This document shows positions 1 to 13,052 of a stretch of 64,000 nucleotides of DNA, in pieces (position 1 is the first letter of the stretch; each line of letters starts with the position of its first letter). The notes beneath the pieces were generated by a model, which had not been told where the DNA came from, made no database searches, and worked only from the letters and a program-made list of their open reading frames with translations. The position numbers and the translations under genes are program-made. The stretch is from positions 26,819,397-26,883,396 of the forward strand of contig CM048841.1 of the NCBI GenBank assembly GCA_026545765.1, written 5' to 3'. This stretch comes from Plantago major (Eukaryota; Streptophyta; Magnoliopsida; Lamiales; Plantaginaceae).

Positions 1-1157
1 GAGTCATCTGAATTGTCATCTTGAATCATCTCAACGTCTAGAGCATCCATTTGAGTTTGATTTTCTTTCTTTCTTGATTAATAAAGCTCGCTTCTTCTCA
101 AGATTCTTCTATCTTTCTTGTCACTTGTCCTTAGTTTGTTGAAGGCGTGACAATCCTTCTTGAAGTGACCAGTTTCGACAATAGAAACAGATATCGCTTT
201 CAATTTCGCTTCCTCAAGACATGATGCTTTCTCGAAATTTTGTTCAAAGCTTTGCATATTTTTGTACTGGTGATAGTTTGAGCCTAGATGCTTTTTCAGT
301 TTCTTCTCTCAATTTCTCGACTGACATATTTGCTCATTTGCTTTGCAGCAAGAGCATCCTCAGTCTCTTCCTTGCTTTTCTTCTTTTCAGAAGTTCCTTG
401 AGCAACTAGAGCAATATTCTGCAACTTTTCAGTTGTTTGTTCTCTTTGTGTTGTCTCATAATCAAGCGTAGCAAGATGTGAGAAGAGTTCCACTGGAGTG
501 ATATTTGGCATTCCTTGGTTAAAATAAAAGAATTTAGTATGCTCCCAGTTGTGGTTAAGACTTCTGACAATAGTCTTAATCTTTTCTGACTGGGAGTACC
601 TGTTGCTTTCCCCAACTGCTGCCATTTCACTCATGAGAGTGGTAAATCTGAAATCAAGTTCTTCCAGAGTTTCAGTGGGTCCTTGTTTGAAATTTTGAAA
701 TTTCAACTTGAGAACTTCGAACTTGTTTTCTTTGGTTTTCTTAGTTCCGGCACAGATTTCTTCAATCAGTTGCCAGGCAACTTTCGCCGTTTTAGCACCC
801 CACAGTTTACACTGTATGTGCTCAGGTGTCGATCTGATGATGATATTACGAGCTTGACCATCCAGACGATTTCTCTTGGCATCTTCCGATGTCCAGAGTT
901 CTCTGGGCTTTGGTTCATAAATAACTTGACTAGTAGATCTCCCACTTGTTGACGATCGGTTGTGAAGATCCTTCGCTTTGATCTCTGTCTCTACCATTAG
1001 AAACCTCCATGACTTGTTTAAGTTGTTGAATGACTATTGGGCCATTCTTTATCACTTCGATCATTTCGTCACTTATGGCTTCAAGGTGGAGCATCATGTT
1101 ATTTTTCCATTTCTCGTAGTTCTCTGGTTTGAGAACGGGTGCATCACTTAGAGACAT
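1..1157 (-). pseudogene. Copia (Sirevirus-type) gag, partial and frameshifted
   Basis: This encodes the capsid polyprotein of the LTR element whose 5' LTR lies at 1275-2916. It probably starts at the ATG at 1155-1157 (MSLSDAPVLKPENYEKW), which resembles the N-terminal domain of plant Copia gag (DUF4219). The frame shifts near 940-1000 and continues to 296 with the UBN2-like core (LWGAKTAKVAWQLIEEICAG). Past that stop, a CCHC zinc knuckle (C-F-Y-C then TGHFKKDCHA) can be read at about 140-195, again only across a one-base shift. The rest of gag-pol would lie left of the window edge. At least two frameshifts make this copy inactive. Family assignment rests on recognised motifs; Sirevirus lineage is inferred from the long LTR, PBS and PPT type. 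Confidence 0.85.
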
Positions 1158-1258
1158 TCCTGCACACTTAACACACAAAATAAATAGTCCTCGAAAATGG
1201 ACAAAGTTCCTGCACCTATCAGGGGATCTAGGTTCAGTGCAGAAGGCTTGTGAACCTC

Positions 1259-1272
1259 CTGCTCTGATACCA
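1259..1272 (-). other. Primer binding site of the LTR element
   Basis: On the minus strand this reads TGGTATCAGAGC, the standard complement of the initiator-methionine tRNA 3' end used by plant Copia elements. It lies two bases inside the LTR end at 1275, so the LTR at 1275-2916 is the 5' LTR and the element runs leftward. Confidence 0.9.
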
Positions 1273-1274
1273 CT

Positions 1275-2916
1275 TGTTGGTCCAGATAACGGCAAAGTAA
1301 AATACTAGAGGGGGGAGGTGAATAGTCTTTTAAAACTTTTGTCGATAAAAACTATTTCTCAGATATCTGTGTAGATATCTGATACTTAGATTCAGAGCGC
1401 GGAAGACTTAAGATAGATAAGTGCAGAAACAGTTAAAGTGTGTGTGTGTGTGTTGCTAAAATGTAAGTACAGAAAAGTAAATAACACAGCAAGTATAGTG
1501 GTATCTGGAGGTGGCGTAATCCTCCAACTAATCCACTTCACTAGAATAGATAATTGAGGTCACCTTACAAAAATCCTATTCTAAGATTCCTTAAACAAAT
1601 GGTTCCCAACCAAATGTTCCCCCTGAGTTGTTCCCCGGCTCTCACAGCCAAGTACTTCCTGTACTCAGAAACCTTTTTGAGCTATTCCCTAGCTTCCCAA
1701 GCTAAGTACTTCATGTGCTCAATAACCTTGGAGTTATTCCTTAGTTTCTCAAACTAAGTACTTCCTGTACTCCACGCCATTGATGGTGTTGGTTTTTGGT
1801 TTGAGTTGTCAGATGAGCTTCTTTAATAACTTTTCAATTAATCAGATAGCTCTGTGAATCAAGTATACTTAATACACTTTTCAATGTATGGTATCTTGTT
1901 CTTTTTACTGACCCAAGTCTTAGATAAATGTTCTAGAGAATGAATCTCAGATACTTGATCTTTCAATTCAACTCTTTCACGTATAATGTGCTTGTTTAGG
2001 ATCAGGACACTTAGAACTTCAGTGCTACTTAAGATCAAGAGCTTTGGTCGCAACAGAAAGCTTGAGAGTAAGTAGTTTGCTTGAGAGAATAAGATATGTG
2101 TTCAGTAAGTTCTGTGTTTCAGCGTTCAGTGTGTCTTCTCAAGCAGTCTAAGTGTTGATATTTATAGATGAATTTGAATGCCGTTGAATAGTATCCGTTA
2201 GGCTTAAATCAAATTCAAACTATTGATATCTGTGTATAGTATCAGAGGTGTTTGTCTTCTTCTTCAGAAGCTACCGTTGCTTTTGTTCAGACATCTTTGT
2301 CCGTGCATTTAATGCATTGTACTATACTTTTGTCCTGTAGTGCCAACGGAACTATGCTTTGTATCAGAGACAACCTTGATCAGATTTCTCTGATTCTTTG
2401 CACGTTCTTATCTTTAACTTCAGATACCACTTTTATTGAAACAACTTTGTTTGCAATATATATATTTCTTTTTCAGAAATGTGGTTAAAGCTCAAGGTAT
2501 CTGAGTGTAGATATCTGTGGATACTTTCCTTGTTTTCAGATAGACCTTTTATTTCTCAGATATCTCTTGTGACACAGTTTGTTTAAAACTATTCGTGTCT
2601 TCAAGATAGCTGGCCAAGGTATCTGTAAAACTGTTTCAGTAATCTTGTGCAGACTTCAAATCTTCAATGTCGTTGAACTTGTTCTGCTTGGATGTCTTCT
2701 TCTTGGTCTTCTCTTCATAAAATAAAAATTACATTTTGAGACCTAACATCCTATACAAGATTAGCTAGACTATCATACTTAGTGGGTTTCCTCTTTTACA
2801 ATGTTCAAGTGAACCAAGAGTACTAATCACCTTTCTAAGACTAAGATAAGTCATCATGTTGCTGATCAAAATCTAAACAGATATTTCTAACAAAATATCT
2901 AACAAATTTCCTAACA
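1275..2916 (-). mobile_element. 5' LTR of Sirevirus-type Copia element (LTR copy A)
   Basis: The LTR reads TGTTAG...CCAACA on the minus strand. Sequences of the same family recur at 41230-42701 and 43170-44746, sharing terminal blocks, the repeated ATCTGA motifs and the region next to the PBS. A (TG)n run lies at about 1438-1453. The outer end is 24 bp longer than in the other copies because a TGTTAG-type end is repeated imperfectly (possible ends at 2892, 2904 and 2916). The base after 2916 is already CACTA transposon sequence, so this element inserted into the CACTA copy at 2917-8153. The other end is outside the window, so no target duplication can be checked. Confidence 0.88.
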
Positions 2917-2925
2917 GCTCGGCTA

Positions 2926-5614
2926 ATGAGTTGTAAGGCTAATAGCCAGCAATCTGAAATGAGCTTCAATGAATGGGTTGACGTAATGTCGGCCCTTTGT
3001 CCAGAAGAAAACCTAGTTCCCACCAACTTTTACCAAGTGAAGAAAAAGATGCGGGGTTTGGGGTTGCCTATGGTAACCATAGACTGTTGTCCGAAAATGT
3101 GCATGATCTATTGGGAAGAGGATGCAGATCTAATACAATGCAAGTTCTGTGGTAAGGAAAGGTACAAGCTTTACAAGGAGGGGGCTGCAAAGAAACGACA
3201 GAAGAAAAATCTCCCACATAAGAAAATGTGGTACTTCCCTCTAGCACCTCGTTTGAAGAGATCAGATGTGCTTCATGGATAAAATGCGGTGGCACAAGGA
3301 TCGAGTAATCTCGGATAATGCAGAAGATGGTAGAATGGATCATCCAGCAGACTCACCCACATGGAAATCGTTTGACAAGACATATCCAGAGTTTGCAGCC
3401 AAATCTAGAAATGTACGATTGGGACTTTGGACCGTGAGTGACTTTCCTACGTACTCCATGCTACATGGAAGTAAAACCGCAGGGAAATATGCATGTCCAC
3501 ATTGCTTGGAGTATACTGATGCATTTAGACTGAAGGGTAGTGGAAAATTTTGTTGGTTTGATTGTCATCGTAGGTTGCTAGAAAGTGATCATTCGTTCAG
3601 GAAGAACAAGGATCAATTCTTGAGAAACAAAGTCGTAACGAGTAGTGCCCCAACACGACTTTCATCGGTGCACAAATTCTTGCGGAGATTGATAGGTTGG
3701 GTCTTATGAAGGTGACTGAACTTGGGTGGATGAAGCATAACGAGAAAATTGGTAAAAATTGTGGTTGGAGGAAGAGAAGCATCTTCTGGGACTTGCCTTA
3801 TTGGAGCAGTCTTCTTATCCGTCACAACTTAGATTTCATGCACATTGAGAAGAACGTGTTCGAGAACTTATTCAATACACTTTGCAACATTGAGGAAAAA
3901 GCAAAGGACAATGCGAAGTCTAGAGCCGAGTTGTCTACGTGGTGTAAAAGGCCTGAGTTGACAAACAAGGATGAGAATGGTAAGTGGCCGAAAGCGTGCT
4001 ACACAATTGACAATGCATCTAGGTCAATTTTGTTTGATTGGGTGAGGGCATTGAGTTTCCCTGATAATTACGCCTCAAATTTAGAGAAGTGTGTGGATTT
4101 GAAGAAGACAAAGGTTTATGGGATGAAGAGCCACGACTGTCATGTGTTCATGGAGAGGCTTATCCCGGTAGCATTTCGAGAGCTGCTACCGAAACATGTA
4201 TGGACTACTATCACCGAGTTGAGCTTATTTTTCAAAAATTTAGGCACAAGGGTGGTTCATGACAAAGTGTTGGAAAATCTTGAAAGGAACATACCATTGA
4301 TTCTATGCAAGCTCGAGCGTATCTTTCCACCGAGCTGGTTTGATTCTATGGAGCACTTGCCGGTTCACCTTCCACATGAAGCGAAACTTGCTGGACCGGT
4401 TCAGTATCGATGGATGTATCCATTCGAGAGGTACTTGGGGAAATTGAAGAAGTATGTCAACAACAAAGGTAAACCTGAAGGATCGATTGCCAATGCCTAC
4501 ATTCGAGAGGAAACTGCAACCTTCTACTCTTATTATTTTGATGAGCACGTCCCTACGAAGACATCAAGGTCGGCTCGAAATGCAGACACATTCGAAGTTC
4601 AAGCGGATGATGAGTTTTCCCTATCTGTCTTTCGGGTATCGGGGAGACCTCTTGGTGTAGCTAAGAAAGAATATCTTACGGATAAGGAGTTGAAAGCAGC
4701 TCAATATTATGTCCTCACGAATTGTGCTGAGGTTGACAAGTATATGATACTATTTGCGAGGTGAGCAACACTTTCTTTAAATTTTAATATAGCTACATAA
4801 GTCTCTACTTCAATTATAGACTTATCATCGAATCAATGTTTGCAGTTTTTTCAAAAAGCGTTGTTTGGAAGAAAATCCTCAGATGACAGAGGATACACTA
4901 GAGGAACTACTTGACTCAAAAATTCCTACAGAATTTCCAGATTGGTTCCGAGAGTATGTCCGGAATCCTATTAACAACGTCACATGCATATACTTAAAGG
5001 CTCTCGCAGAGGGGCCATTCAAAAAGGTCTACACATTCCCAGGTTATATAGTCAATGGCCTTAGGTTCCACACGACTGAATGTAACACGGCCATGGCGAC
5101 AAGAAACTCTGGGGTGTGTGTTAAGGGTGCAGAAGATTATGGAGACGCTGCTTTGTTTGATTTCCACGGGAAGCTAAAACGAATAGTGAGGATTGAATAT
5201 CTCGGCTTGCCATTTAAACGAACCTTCTTGTTTGATGTTGAGTGGTATGATCCTAATCCAGGAGGTACGAGGAAGAATGAGCAGTATGAAATGGTTAATG
5301 TGAACCAAAAGAAGAGGTACCAAACCAAGTATGAACCATTTATTCTGGCGACTCAAGCACGACAAGTGGTGTTTCTTGAATATCCAAGCAGGAAACGCGA
5401 TAAGGCGGAATGGTTAGCTGCAATACCTATTCGTGCTCGCTCGAAAGTGGAGTACATTGAGAAAGAAGACTCAATTACCAACTCGTACCAACAAGAGGAT
5501 GTCGATAAACAAGCAGAAAATCCGATAGAAGCAGATGATGAGTTGTTTGATCTGCACGAGGACCAATATGTAGACTTAGAGGACAGCGATAACGGTATAT
5601 TATGTGTATTATAA
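2926..5614 (+). pseudogene. TNP2-like CACTA transposase, defective
   Basis: Pieces are 2926-3282, 3266-3709, 3697-4764 and, after a short intron (about 4762-4850), 4865-5614. The order matches plant TNP2/TNPD transposases: a zinc-binding segment (CMIYWEEDADLIQCKFCG), the central transposase block, a DUF4218-like block (LPVHLPHEAKLAGPVQYRW, MYPFERYLGKLKKYV), then a DUF4216-like C-terminus (EYPSRKRDKAEWLAA). Two defects are visible by comparison with copy 2 at 19244-22081. One is a small deletion and frameshift at about 3262-3280. The other is an in-frame loss of roughly 100 codons at about 3425, where LGL joins directly to WTVSDFP; copy 2 has CTDGFNPFGSDRKYSCWP there. A further shift lies near 3700. 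Transposition from this copy is unlikely without help from another copy. Confidence 0.85.
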
Positions 5615-5719
5615 CTAGTTAGTAGTTGATAACACTTGAGTAATTATATGTGTTATTATAATTTGTTCTGTATTATAACTCATACTAACACATTTTATTG
5701 TATTTATTACATGTTTTTG

Positions 5720-7561
5720 CAGATGCATGACAGAGGAAATTACTCCACGCAGCTTGACCACCGCATGATAGTCTTGGGTCGGGGAGGTCGAGGGGGGTGA
5801 GGGCTCAGTAGTCGTGGCAAGGTCTCGATTCTGAGACCCCCACAGTCATAGCGTGAGGGCTCTACCACCACCGACACGCATCGGAGGAGGGGGACGATTT
5901 TCCCTACCTCGAGTGGGATCCACAGAATCCCAACGTTACGTGGGATGGGTTGCCTGTAATTTTTCCTGTTGGTCCTGCCAAGTAAGTATTATACATTCTT
6001 CTTAAATATGTAAAACATAACTTATGATAGTTGACAAGTATAAATTGTTGTACTAAAGTAATATATATTTGTTTCTTGTATCTTATACATTGACAACAGT
6101 TTATGGCCTCGGGAGGTCCACAACAAACTAGGTGACATCTTTCGGACCAGGAGAGAGCCACCGGGGCAGGGTGGTGAGTGTTGGTCTCACATCTCAGACC
6201 GCATGAGGGCCGAGTACTTTGATGAGCTGAGGGTAAGTTAAAATATGACATTCCTTTATTTGTTATTATAATCGTTTTAATATGAGTGGTATGTTAGCCA
6301 CTGTATGTGAGTGGTATGTTAGCCACTTTATTTGGGTGATATGTTAGTCACCATTGTGTTAGTAAATTTTAGGACAATGTAAGTGGTATGTAGCCACTAT
6401 ATGTGAGTGGTATGTTAGCCACTTTGTTTGGGTGATATGTTAGTCACCATATCTGTTATGTTGTTGTATCTTATTAAATTGATGTAACATGGTGACGTTA
6501 TATATATTGACTTTGGATGTTGTATGAAATTGGGAATATAGAAGGAGTACTTCATTCCCAGCAGATTGATCCCACAGATCTGGCGTGTTTACGAGACTGT
6601 GGGATCTAAACTGTACAGGGATATGGTCTGTACTTGGAAGGCCATTCGGGATAGGAATGGCCCAATGCCTCCACAGGTTGATGCAGCGGAGTGGGCCCTT
6701 TGGGATGCCTACTGGAGTCGAACTGATGTCCAGGACAATGCCTACATCAATGCATGTAACCAGGGGCGTCTCGATGCGGCAGGAAGGGCCGTTCACCACC
6801 TTGGGAGGCGATTTACTCTCACTGATTACTACCAATCGGTAAGTATATATATATGTTTTTTTTCAATCTAGCATTACGTGTATGTATTATGTCTCTGCTC
6901 TATTACTTGTGAGATGATAAATTGTTGACTATATATGTTGTTCAGATGTCACGGGGGAGGTGACATCCAAGTATGACATCTTCAAGAAGGCCAAGCGTAT
7001 ATGGTATGGACCGACTCCCGGGCCTCGTCTATTGCGGTATGTTTATGTTGCTTAAAGATCATATTTGTACACTATTACAAGTTATTTTTGAAAAACAGTA
7101 ACTGATCATGATATCTGCTATTTACGATTTCAGGCTGAGGTTGATGCTCAGCGATGCAGGAGGAAGAGACGGGTGATGTGCTGTCAACTGAACAAGTTGA
7201 CAACATCTTCTTAGAGGTCAACAAACCGGACAACAAAGGACGAATATATGGACTCGGGAGCCTCGGTTTGAGCTTGGCTAGTCCGGGGTGCTCCTCATCA
7301 TCATCCCAGCAGTCTAGACGTCCGGTTTTCACACAGGACCAGGTCTCGGAAATGGTGCAGTCGCAGGTCCGGGAACAGGTTGCACGGCTAACTCAAGAGA
7401 TGGAGCAACAAAGGGAGGAGATGGAGCGGCGCGACAGAGAACAAAGGGAGGAGATGGAGCGCCGCGACAGAGAACAAAGGGAGGAGAACGAGCGCCTTCG
7501 GTTACAGATGGAGGCTTTCATGTCCCGGTTCGGCCAGCACCCACCCCCGTCTGGTAGCTAG
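5720..7561 (+). pseudogene. Second CACTA gene (Transposase_24 / Ptta-like)
   Basis: This is a multi-exon region downstream of TNP2. One exon-like ORF lies at about 6542-6840 (IWRVYETVGSKLYRDM, ADAAEWALWDAYWSR-type text). It is followed by an exon at about 7135-7561 with DVLSTEQVDNIFLEV, then GRIYGLGSLG, then a charged coiled coil containing two or three copies of REEMERRDREQ. The layout resembles the Ptta/En/Spm 'transposase 24' proteins encoded beside TNP2 in many plant CACTA elements. Exon edges are approximate: donors follow 5980, 6230 and 6838, and an acceptor lies near 7132. I cannot show an unbroken spliced frame, so it is given as a probable pseudogene. Confidence 0.6.
6280..6455 (+). 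repeat. Intronic stem-loop minisatellite in CACTA copy 1
   Basis: Five or six units occur of two related motifs, AGTGGTATGTTAGCCACT and GGTGATATGTTAGTCACC. Each is a 5-bp inverted repeat around the shared 8-base core TATGTTAG. The same motifs occur in inverse orientation and in greater number in CACTA copy 2 (about 18000-18560). Confidence 0.85.
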
Positions 7562-7789
7562 TTATGTATATGTACTATGTACGTTCGGATTTATTATATT
7601 TAGACTTGTTCGGATAATTTAGACTTATTCGGATATTACATTTTTTATTTATCATTTATTGAAACATTTTCCGTATTATTGATTTATTATCGAGCATTAT
7701 ATTGATTAAATAGGTGAAATACGAAAAACAAGGATTAATATGAAAAAAATAAAATTTAAAAAAAATATTTTATTTTGTGACGGAATTAG

Positions 7790-8153
7790 TGACGGAACTA
7801 ATTCCAATAATACATTGGGCGACGGGTAGAATTTATCCGTCGCCCAGTGTAATGACAGATAGAATCTATCCGTCGTCAAGTGTAACGACGGATAGATTAT
7901 ATCCGTCGTTACACTGGGCGACGGATAAATTCTATACGTCACCCAGTGTAACGACGGATAGAATTAAAAAAAAAAAAGTCAAACATGATAATCCGTCATC
8001 CAATTCGTCGCGAATTGGACGACGGATTATCTATCCGTTGCCGTTCGTCCAGTGGGGCGATGGAATTCTTATCCGTCGCTAGAGCTGGGGCGACGGATCG
8101 CTGGTCTGTAGCGACGGATCTATCCGTCACTACATACCAGTATTTTTGTAGTG
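7790..8153 (+). repeat. CACTA copy 1 subterminal repeat region and 3' terminus
   Basis: Alternating direct and inverted copies of CGACGGATA / TATCCGTCG (about a dozen) end in the terminal ...TTTTTGTAGTG at 8153. Subterminal arrays of this kind are the known binding sites of CACTA accessory transposition proteins. The open frames across this stretch are products of the repeat and are not genes. Confidence 0.85.
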
Positions 8154-11100
8154 GTAGAGGAAGTACTTGGTTGGGAAAACTAAGGAACAACTCAGGGAGA
8201 ACACTTGGTTGGGAACCTAATGTAAAAGGGATCAAGAGAGAGAATTTTGTAAGGGGAACTCATATATCATTTTGTTGTTTCAAAAAAAGTTATAAAGTTG
8301 ACTCAAATGTTCAACAAACGGTACATTTATAACAACATAATTATATTTTCAAAAACCTCTTAATATTAAGAAAAATAAAATTTAATTTAATTTGAAAAAA
8401 ATACTTTAAACATTGAAAAAAATGTAAAAAATATTAAAAATAAATTTTAAAAAATAAAAAGTACTATCCCCATGGTCCATGGATGAGTTTTCTAGAATTT
8501 CATTCTTCTACAAATTCTTTCTCATCATTAATCTCATCATATCATGAACCAAATCTATAAACATACACAATTTACACAAACACACCCAAATAAACCTATT
8601 GTCACTCTTTCCACCCAAGAAGATTACTTGTTTTTTTTTTTTCCATTTTAAAAATTATTTCTCTCTCTCTCTCACTTGACTTTCCCCCCAAAATATCCAC
8701 AAACAAATTCATAAATTAAACTAACAAATTTGGAACCAAATTGAGCTAAATAAACATAGTACTAAACACATTAATTAATTTACTTATTATTCATTTTTTT
8801 CAATTTAAAATATATATTTCATTACTTTTCATAATTTATTAATACTATTATGCAATTATTACTGATTTTTTTAGGTTTTTTTTATTATTATCTAATTTTT
8901 TTATTATTATCTAATTTTTATTATTTTTTGAAGTATTTTATAATTTGTTACATTTTTGTTGTATTTTGATTCATTTATTTGAATATCTAATAATATATTT
9001 TATGTATTACAAAAATTAAAAAGAGTTAAACAATTAAAGTAATTGCCAAGTCAACATTGATCCCTCTAGGCTTCGGTCATCATTTGACAAGGTCGTTTGC
9101 AGTTTGCCATGTACTCAGACATCTGGTGACATGGAAACAAAAATATCTTAATGGACTAAAACTACCAATAAGATACTTATTATCTTATTGAACTAATCTG
9201 CACATCCTACCATCTATATATATATGATAAAAGTGATGATGTAAATTGATAAAGACATATGCCACATATGTCAAAAGCTGATGTGTCATTTTAAACCCAC
9301 TAGCAAATGATTTTTAATTCAATTAAATAGATAAGAAAAGGTCAGCACATTAATTTCTGCAGCCTACAATCAGTTTACTATTCATAGTAATTTAATGTGT
9401 TGTTTACCGTAATTGAAAGAATCAATTAAAATCTCCTAACATTATGTCATTTTGTTGTCACATAATTAAAAAAAATCCAATCCCACATTATCTCAACCAA
9501 CAGACCCATTTAATATTGAATCATTTTCATCCCACAAATTTAGCACTATTAACTAAATCCTATTAAACAGCAATCCCATATAATCTCTACCTACCATCTA
9601 TTTAATAGTGAATCATTTGTGTTACATTACGTGCTAGATCTCACAAACTCCATCGCCATTTTCCAGTTGCACAATGCCGTTTCTGTATATTTCCATTTTC
9701 TAAATCACATATAAATCACGGATAATTTGAAGAATCACAACATGGATTCTCCAGTCTCACAGATGATTTGCAAATGTACATCATATTTTTTTGTAGCGAT
9801 ACCAAACATGTCAAAATTTGAAGTTATGGATGTAAGTTTATGCATATTTAATTTGTCTGAAATTGTTTCATAAACATGTTCACTGTGATAATTTCATGCA
9901 GCTCAAAAAATATTTCGAAGATAAACAAGTATCTTGGGTTCAATGCACGGATAATTTAATATGGGTGTCAGCGAATTCCATGGAAAATAAGCTAATGTTT
10001 GACCTGATAACATGTAACATAATTATATGAAAAAATAAGCTCATTGAATTGATAAGTTAGTACTAAATATAGGTGCACACGAGTTTTAATTATGAATTAA
10101 ATTTTTGAGAGATTTGTCACTATTAACAAAAAGATATGTCAGCACTATCTACTATCTAGATTTCCCGCAATAATTTATTTACATTAAAAACGAAAGAAAA
10201 CTAAAAAATTGCAATATCAAACCTGCATATATACAAATCATTGATCATTTTCTCTCCTCATGCCCGAGATCGATTACCAATTTGTATTAATAAAGAAAAT
10301 TCAATTTGCGTTATTTCTTTTTTCCGATGTGTTTTTCGACGCTTTAGTCGCAATTTGGATTGCGGAAGTGATTCTCCAAATATGGAGAATGGTCCATGTA
10401 TAAAAAAGTGAGAATACTAAATAATATACCTATTTAAATTATAGTTATCATGAAAATAAGTTTGAGTGTACATCTCCAAATTCATTTTGGTATAATGTAC
10501 ATAAAGTTGGTAAAGTAGATAATATACTCTAATTAATGACAACTACTAAACTTATCCGAACTTACAAGAATGAAAATCATACAATCTTATAATTTTTAAC
10601 ATGAGCGAATGTTTAAAGTTGTGTTAGTTTGTATTCTACATGTGAAGTTTGATTTAAGGGGTTTGCACTCTAAATAGATTAGTGTACTATCAAACCTTAG
10701 TTAGAAAAAAATTATATACAATAAGATTCTTATTGTAAATTTCAAATCATATGTCTACAAAGGATAAACAAATTCCTATTAGATTACAGTGCATATAGTT
10801 TTCTATACATGTTTACTAAGTTATGACAATTAAAAATAGCCAAGGACACTAATGAGCTCATGTCCTCCTAAATCGTACTACATTGGTATTCCATCATTTT
10901 GGGCTTTATCCAATCTGAATCGAACCCATGAAAATAATGACGTTGAGATTCAGGTCGGGCAATACCTGACCTGTGTAACAATACCCGAACCCAGCCCGAT
11001 CCAAATAGACTAACATATTTAATAGACTAAAATTGCTACGCCATGGACACATCGATTATATTTAACTCATGGAGTGATACAAATTTACACATAAATGCTC

Positions 11101-11831
11101 TGTTTAGCACAAGCTTATCAGCTACCTTATTATCTCGATGAACTTATTTTTGTAATAAGTCTGTTACGTAAACGCATAGCTGGTAATTGATAAGTTTGTC
11201 CAGAAAGCTTATAAAAAAACCCAAGCTAAGTGACTTGTATTTACATACAATATTTAGTAAATCAACTAGCTTATGAGCTAATTGATTTACTTATCTGATA
11301 GTTTATCAGCTCGACGAGCTTATTTTTTAAATAAGCATGTTTCGTGAACGCCTAGTTGGTAGCTGATCTAATAAGTTTGTACAGGAAGCTTATCAATAAG
11401 CTAGCTATTTGTTTTTACGTACATACTATATTTAGTAAATTGTTAGTTTATCAGCTAATTAATTTATAAACACTTTTATAAAAATTATGTAGCTTATCAG
11501 CTAATTAATTTACTAAACTCTTTGATTATCAGCTAATTTATCATCTAACCAATCAACTACTAACTAAATTATTAGCTATCAACTATCTTATCAACTAGTT
11601 TTTGTAAAGAGAACCAAAAAGGACATGCTACATGATTTGTTGAAGAGGGCATTTAACGTTGCGAGCAGTCCAACCAAATTTGAGATATTTACTTTTAAGT
11701 TTGAGAAAAAGGGAAACTTGCATGTAGGTTGTTAAAAGATTAAAAACTTTTAAATTTTTTAATAAATTATCTATAAATTGATTGAGAAATAGTCTACTGT
11801 AAATTTTAGAGAAGAAATGATTAAGCTTATA

Positions 11832-12077
11832 CTCCCTCCATTTTTTTACAAGCTTTCCACTTTATTATTATGCGGTCAATTATAATTTATTTTGACAATG
11901 AATTATTCTTAAAATATAATAATTTAATATTTAATAGAATTATATTATCAATATTACGAGTTTAAATTTTCATGTTAAAAATTTTATCATAATATTTTAA
12001 GAGTAATTCGTGGTTAAAATTGATTGCGATTGACTAATCAAAGTCAAAGTGGAAAGCTTGTAAAAAAACGGAGGGAG
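11832..12077. mobile_element. Stowaway-type MITE
   Basis: The 246-bp element has terminal inverted repeats starting CTCCCTCCATTTTTTTACAA on the left and, inverted, CTCCCTCCGTTTTTTTACAA on the right. The repeats continue into AGCTTTCCACTTTG. It is flanked by TA on both sides (11830-11831 and 12078-12079), as expected for the Tc1/mariner group. It has no coding capacity. Confidence 0.9.
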
Positions 12078-12080
12078 TAT

Positions 12081-12240
12081 AATACTTCCTCCGTTCCATT
12101 TTAAATAATTTAATAAATCACATAATAAAATTTTAATAATTAAATTTTCATTATATGAATTTTTAAAATTATTTACTATTATATTTAAAATTAATTTGTG
12201 GTCAAAGTTAAAATATCAATTTCAGTTTGAGATGGTGGAG
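12081..12240. mobile_element. Degraded Stowaway-like MITE end
   Basis: A second CTTCCTCCGTTCCATTTTAA-type end starts directly after the intact MITE and shares the GTGGTCAAAGTTAAA-type subterminal text with it. No matching right end or clear TA duplication is visible. Confidence 0.4.
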
Positions 12241-13052
12241 CATTTTGAAAATGAAAAGGCTGAAAGAAATCGAAAGAAAGGAAACGAGAAATGGGATCAT
12301 GTGACTTGACACTTGGGCTCTGTTTACCATTAGCTTTTTAACTCCATGAGCTTTTTTTTACCATTGACTAATAAAAAGCTCGTTACGTGAACGCGCAGCT
12401 TCTTAAAAGAAGCTCCTTCTTATCTTCTTCATTCCGAAAATATCCCTGACCTAAATTAGGAAAAAAAAAAAAAGAAGGAAAAACTACTCGTTTTATTATT
12501 TACTCGTGTTCCATCTTCACTGCCGTATTATTTGTAGACCACATGGAAGGTCATTAGAATTCTCGACTTATATTTTATATTGTTGGATTCTTTGTTATAC
12601 ATTTTGTGTACTTGTTTGCAACTGGCATAAGGATTAATGCATCTGCATCTCTTTAAAATGCATACATGCAGTACACATCAATTACTGATTTTATTTCATT
12701 ACTAAGTAAAATGCTCAACGAATATTTCTTTCAACTTCTGATAATTTTGATGATGTTATTAAAGTGGCGATGTAAAGTACATTGAATATATATTAGAATA
12801 ATTGGACAAAATGTGATGTACTATTATTTAAAAAATTATAGACTAATAATACGATGAGAAAGGTTAAAGAAAATAAAAATAAGAGTAATACACTTTTATG
12901 TCATTTTACAAAATACCAGCTAGCTTATCAGCTAATTTACTAAACACATACATTTAAAATCAGCTAGTTAATTAATTTATCACCACCTAACCAGTTTCTG
13001 AATTTTACTGAAATTTGAAATTTTTCAATGGTTTCTACTGTGCACTTGGGAG

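Larger units (their letters stand above)
2917..8153 (+). mobile_element. CACTA (En/Spm) transposon copy 1, 3' part
   Basis: The 3' terminus is at 8153 (...TTTTTGTAGTG, the inverse of CACTACAAAAA). It is followed by 'gta', which would be the 3-bp target duplication. Inside are a TNP2-type transposase gene (2926-5614), a second gene region (about 5720-7561) and a subterminal array of GACGGAT repeats (about 7790-8120). The 5' end is displaced by the LTR insertion at 2916 and lies outside the window. The sequence at 2919-2945 matches, inverted, the region near 22180-22203 of CACTA copy 2, which shows that the break is internal to the element. Confidence 0.9.
8154..13044. other. Gene-poor AT-rich interval
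   Basis: No convincing gene was found. The interval contains a possible two-exon fragment at 9742-10030 (low support), and degenerate copies of a motif like AGCTTATCAGCTAATTAATT at 11090-11600 and again at 12300-12430 and 12905-12985. It also holds one clear Stowaway MITE (11832-12077) and one degraded Stowaway-like end starting near 12081. The rest is low-complexity A/T sequence. Confidence 0.6.

Noticed and set aside
7706-8332. Several open frames across 7706-8332 on both strands
   Set aside because: They arise from the CACTA subterminal GACGGAT repeats and have repetitive translations without a domain.
9205-10090. Possible Helitron (TCTATATATATA start, CAATGCACGG text)
   Set aside because: No CTRR end with a hairpin and no AT insertion site could be identified.
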